This document shows, piece after piece, positions 12,962-14,338 of a stretch of DNA of 14,338 bases. This DNA comes from Pseudomonadota bacterium. Its GTDB lineage: Bacteria; Pseudomonadota; Alphaproteobacteria; Rhizobiales; Xanthobacteraceae. Both the position numbers and the translations under genes were made by a program. The number at the start of each line of letters is the position of its first letter. The stretch's first letter is position 1. The notes below the pieces were generated by a model, which was not told where the DNA came from, searched no databases, and was given only the letters and a program-made list of their open reading frames with translations. The stretch lies in NCBI GenBank assembly GCA_023432885.1, contig JAEZEU010000043.1:1-14338 (forward strand), in the 5' to 3' direction.

Positions 12962-14338
12962 CCCGCGGCTTGCACGTGCCCTCGAACAAACGCCAATCCT
13001 CCGATGCACCGGCCTGTCTGCTCCACGCTAGACCGTGGCAGGTCGCCATGATCGGGCTCGGCACATCTGCGACGCAGCTCGACACGTCCGTGAATATCGC
13101 CTTCCCGGCCATCACAAGCGCGTTCGGCCTGTCGATCGGCGAAATCCAGTGGGTCGTGATCTCCTACGTGCTGACCTACGCCAGCCTGCTGCTGGCGCTC
13201 GGGCGCATCGGCGACACCATCGGCCACGCCCTGGTTTTCCGCATCGGCCTGATCTGCAGCGCGGTAGCGTTGCTCCTCGTCGGCTGGTCCCCGAGCTACG
13301 GCGCGATGCTGGTCTTTCGCTGCCTGCAGGGCATTGGCGCGGCGCTGGTGCTGAGTTGTGGCGTGGCGCTGGTGACGAGCGTCTATGGCGAGGGCCAGCG
13401 CAGCCGGGCGCTTGGCATCTATACCATGATGCTGTCCCTCGGCCTGATGCTTGGTCCCCTGCTTGGCGGCGCCCTGACGGCGATCTGGGATTGGCCGGCG
13501 GTTTTCTGGTTTCGAGTTCCCGTCGCAATTGCGGCCCTGCTGCTGCTGCGCGGCATGCCGGCACCGCCGCCGCGCCGGCCAAGCGAGCGCTTCGATCTGC
13601 CGGGAGCGATCGCGCTGGTGCTCGGGCTCGTCACGATGCTGATGGCGATCAACCGCCTTCGCGAAGTCTCCGCCGTCTGGTTCGCGCTGGCCTCGGCCGT
13701 GGCATTTGCCGCCTTCATGTTCCGCGAATCGCGCGCGGCGCGTCCGATCATCGCGGTCGGCCTGCTCAGGCAGCCGGCCTTTGCGCTGCTCAACCTTGTC
13801 AGCGTGCTGGCCAATCTCGCCGCGTTTTCGGTCTGGCTGCTGGTGCCCTACTCCCTGGGCCGCGTCGGCGGCTACTCGCTATTGGAGGCCGGCGCCATCC
13901 TGGCGACGGCCGCAGCAGGAGCCGTGCTGGCGTCTCCGATCGGCGGACGCCTCGTCGGGCGCACCATTTCCGCCAGATGGCTGATGACGGCCGGCGCAGC
14001 CGCGATCGGCGCCGGCCTGCTCTGGATCGGCACGTGGACGGAGCAAACCCCGACCGTCCTGCGGGTCGCAGGACTGGTCCTGCAAGGCATCGGCCTTGGG
14101 CTGTTCCAGCTTGCCTATTCGGACGTCGTGACGGCAGCGCTTCCGCCAAGTGATCGCGGCGTTGCCGGCAGCCTGGTTCTGCTGACGCGGACACTCGGCA
14201 CCGTGACCGCCGCGTCGATCGTCCTGATGGTGTTCGAAATCCTGAACACCGATCACGACTTCCTGGAGGCCTTCCGGCAAACCTTTCAGCTTGCGGCAAT
14301 GCTGGCATTTGCCGCCGCGGCCCTGCTCACGGCTTCAC
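12958..14338 (+). CDS. MFS transporter, DHA2 drug-efflux type (C-terminus beyond window)
   Basis: The frame stays open to the right edge, about 460 codons, so only the last part is missing. TM1 carries QLDTSVNIAFPAI, a motif D1 one residue shorter than the usual LDTSVVNIALP. Motif A is GRIGDTIGH after TM2, motif B is RCLQGIGAAL in TM4, and motif C is LMLGPLLGGAL in TM5. Later segments continue as in 14-TM exporters. The start is uncertain. TM1 begins near PWQVAMIGLG, so the ATG at 13048 lies inside TM1 and is too late. The GTG at 12958 overlaps the hydrolase stop by four bases (GTGA), the usual sign of translational coupling; a GTG at 12976 is another option. It is not a close copy of the MFS gene at 5464, although the class is the same. 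With the hydrolase it may form a modify-and-export pair, which is inference. Confidence 0.87.
   Translation, partial: MTRGLHVPSNKRQSSDAPACLLHARPWQVAMIGLGTSATQLDTSVNIAFPAITSAFGLSIGEIQWVVISYVLTYASLLLALGRIGDTIGHALVFRIGLICSAVALLLVGWSPSYGAMLVFRCLQGIGAALVLSCGVALVTSVYGEGQRSRALGIYTMMLSLGLMLGPLLGGALTAIWDWPAVFWFRVPVAIAALLLLRGMPAPPPRRPSERFDLPGAIALVLGLVTMLMAINRLREVSAVWFALASAVAFAAFMFRESRAARPIIAVGLLRQPAFALLNLVSVLANLAAFSVWLLVPYSLGRVGGYSLLEAGAILATAAAGAVLASPIGGRLVGRTISARWLMTAGAAAIGAGLLWIGTWTEQTPTVLRVAGLVLQGIGLGLFQLAYSDVVTAALPPSDRGVAGSLVLLTRTLGTVTAASIVLMVFEILNTDHDFLEAFRQTFQLAAMLAFAAAALLTAS

Noticed and set aside
11780..13009. 409-codon minus-strand frame antisense to the metallo-hydrolase
   Set aside because: The plus strand has all the metallo-beta-lactamase metal ligands. 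The antisense frame has no motif and looks like a GC-driven shadow.
1..14338. Defence system, mobile element, prophage or CRISPR array
   Set aside because: There is no transposase, integrase, nuclease/helicase cassette or regularly spaced direct repeat, and all main genes belong to known metabolic or transport families.

Overview
This GC-rich window of about 14.3 kb looks like chromosome from an alphaproteobacterium. The protein sequences, the dense high-GC coding with long antisense shadow frames, and the short palindromic intergenic elements most resemble Bradyrhizobium and its relatives. That placement is recognition from memory, not a database result. I see no rRNA, tRNA, CRISPR array, transposase, integrase or phage gene. 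The content is ordinary metabolic and transport accessory chromosome, and I found no convincing undescribed multi-gene system.

Left part (1-5267). The window opens inside a TctA-type permease of a tripartite tricarboxylate transporter (+). It meets a M20 metallopeptidase (-) with only 3 bases between their stops. A short divergent region then leads to a flavin-dependent monooxygenase of the NtaA/SnaA/DszA type (+). That gene converges on a benzoylformate-decarboxylase-like thiamine diphosphate enzyme (-), with two hairpins between the two stops. The set fits uptake and breakdown of small organic acids, amidated or aromatic compounds, but no substrate can be read from the sequence.

Middle part (5464-10099). 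A DHA2-type multidrug-efflux-like MFS protein (+) runs into a GFA-family protein (-) with one base between the stops. The GFA protein has lost the three cysteines of the family's catalytic zinc motif but keeps the other four. Upstream of it lies a nested palindromic element that looks like a dispersed repeat. Four minus-strand genes then follow in transcription order: qor (quinone oxidoreductase), a 68-residue zinc-ribbon protein, an Old Yellow Enzyme alkene reductase, and the GFA protein. They share an electrophile/quinone detoxification flavour, but the gaps and hairpins argue against one tight operon.

Right part (10100-14338). A 322-base non-coding stretch precedes a 12-TM-type MFS transporter (-). 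This is divergent from a metallo-beta-lactamase-fold hydrolase (+), with an 8-bp inverted repeat in the shared 254-base upstream region. The hydrolase stop overlaps a likely GTG start of a second DHA2-type MFS transporter (+), which runs off the right edge.

Several starts were moved from the longest possible frame: GFA to 7378, qor to 10099 and the minus-strand MFS to 11684. The choices rest on ribosome-binding sites and where family homology begins.
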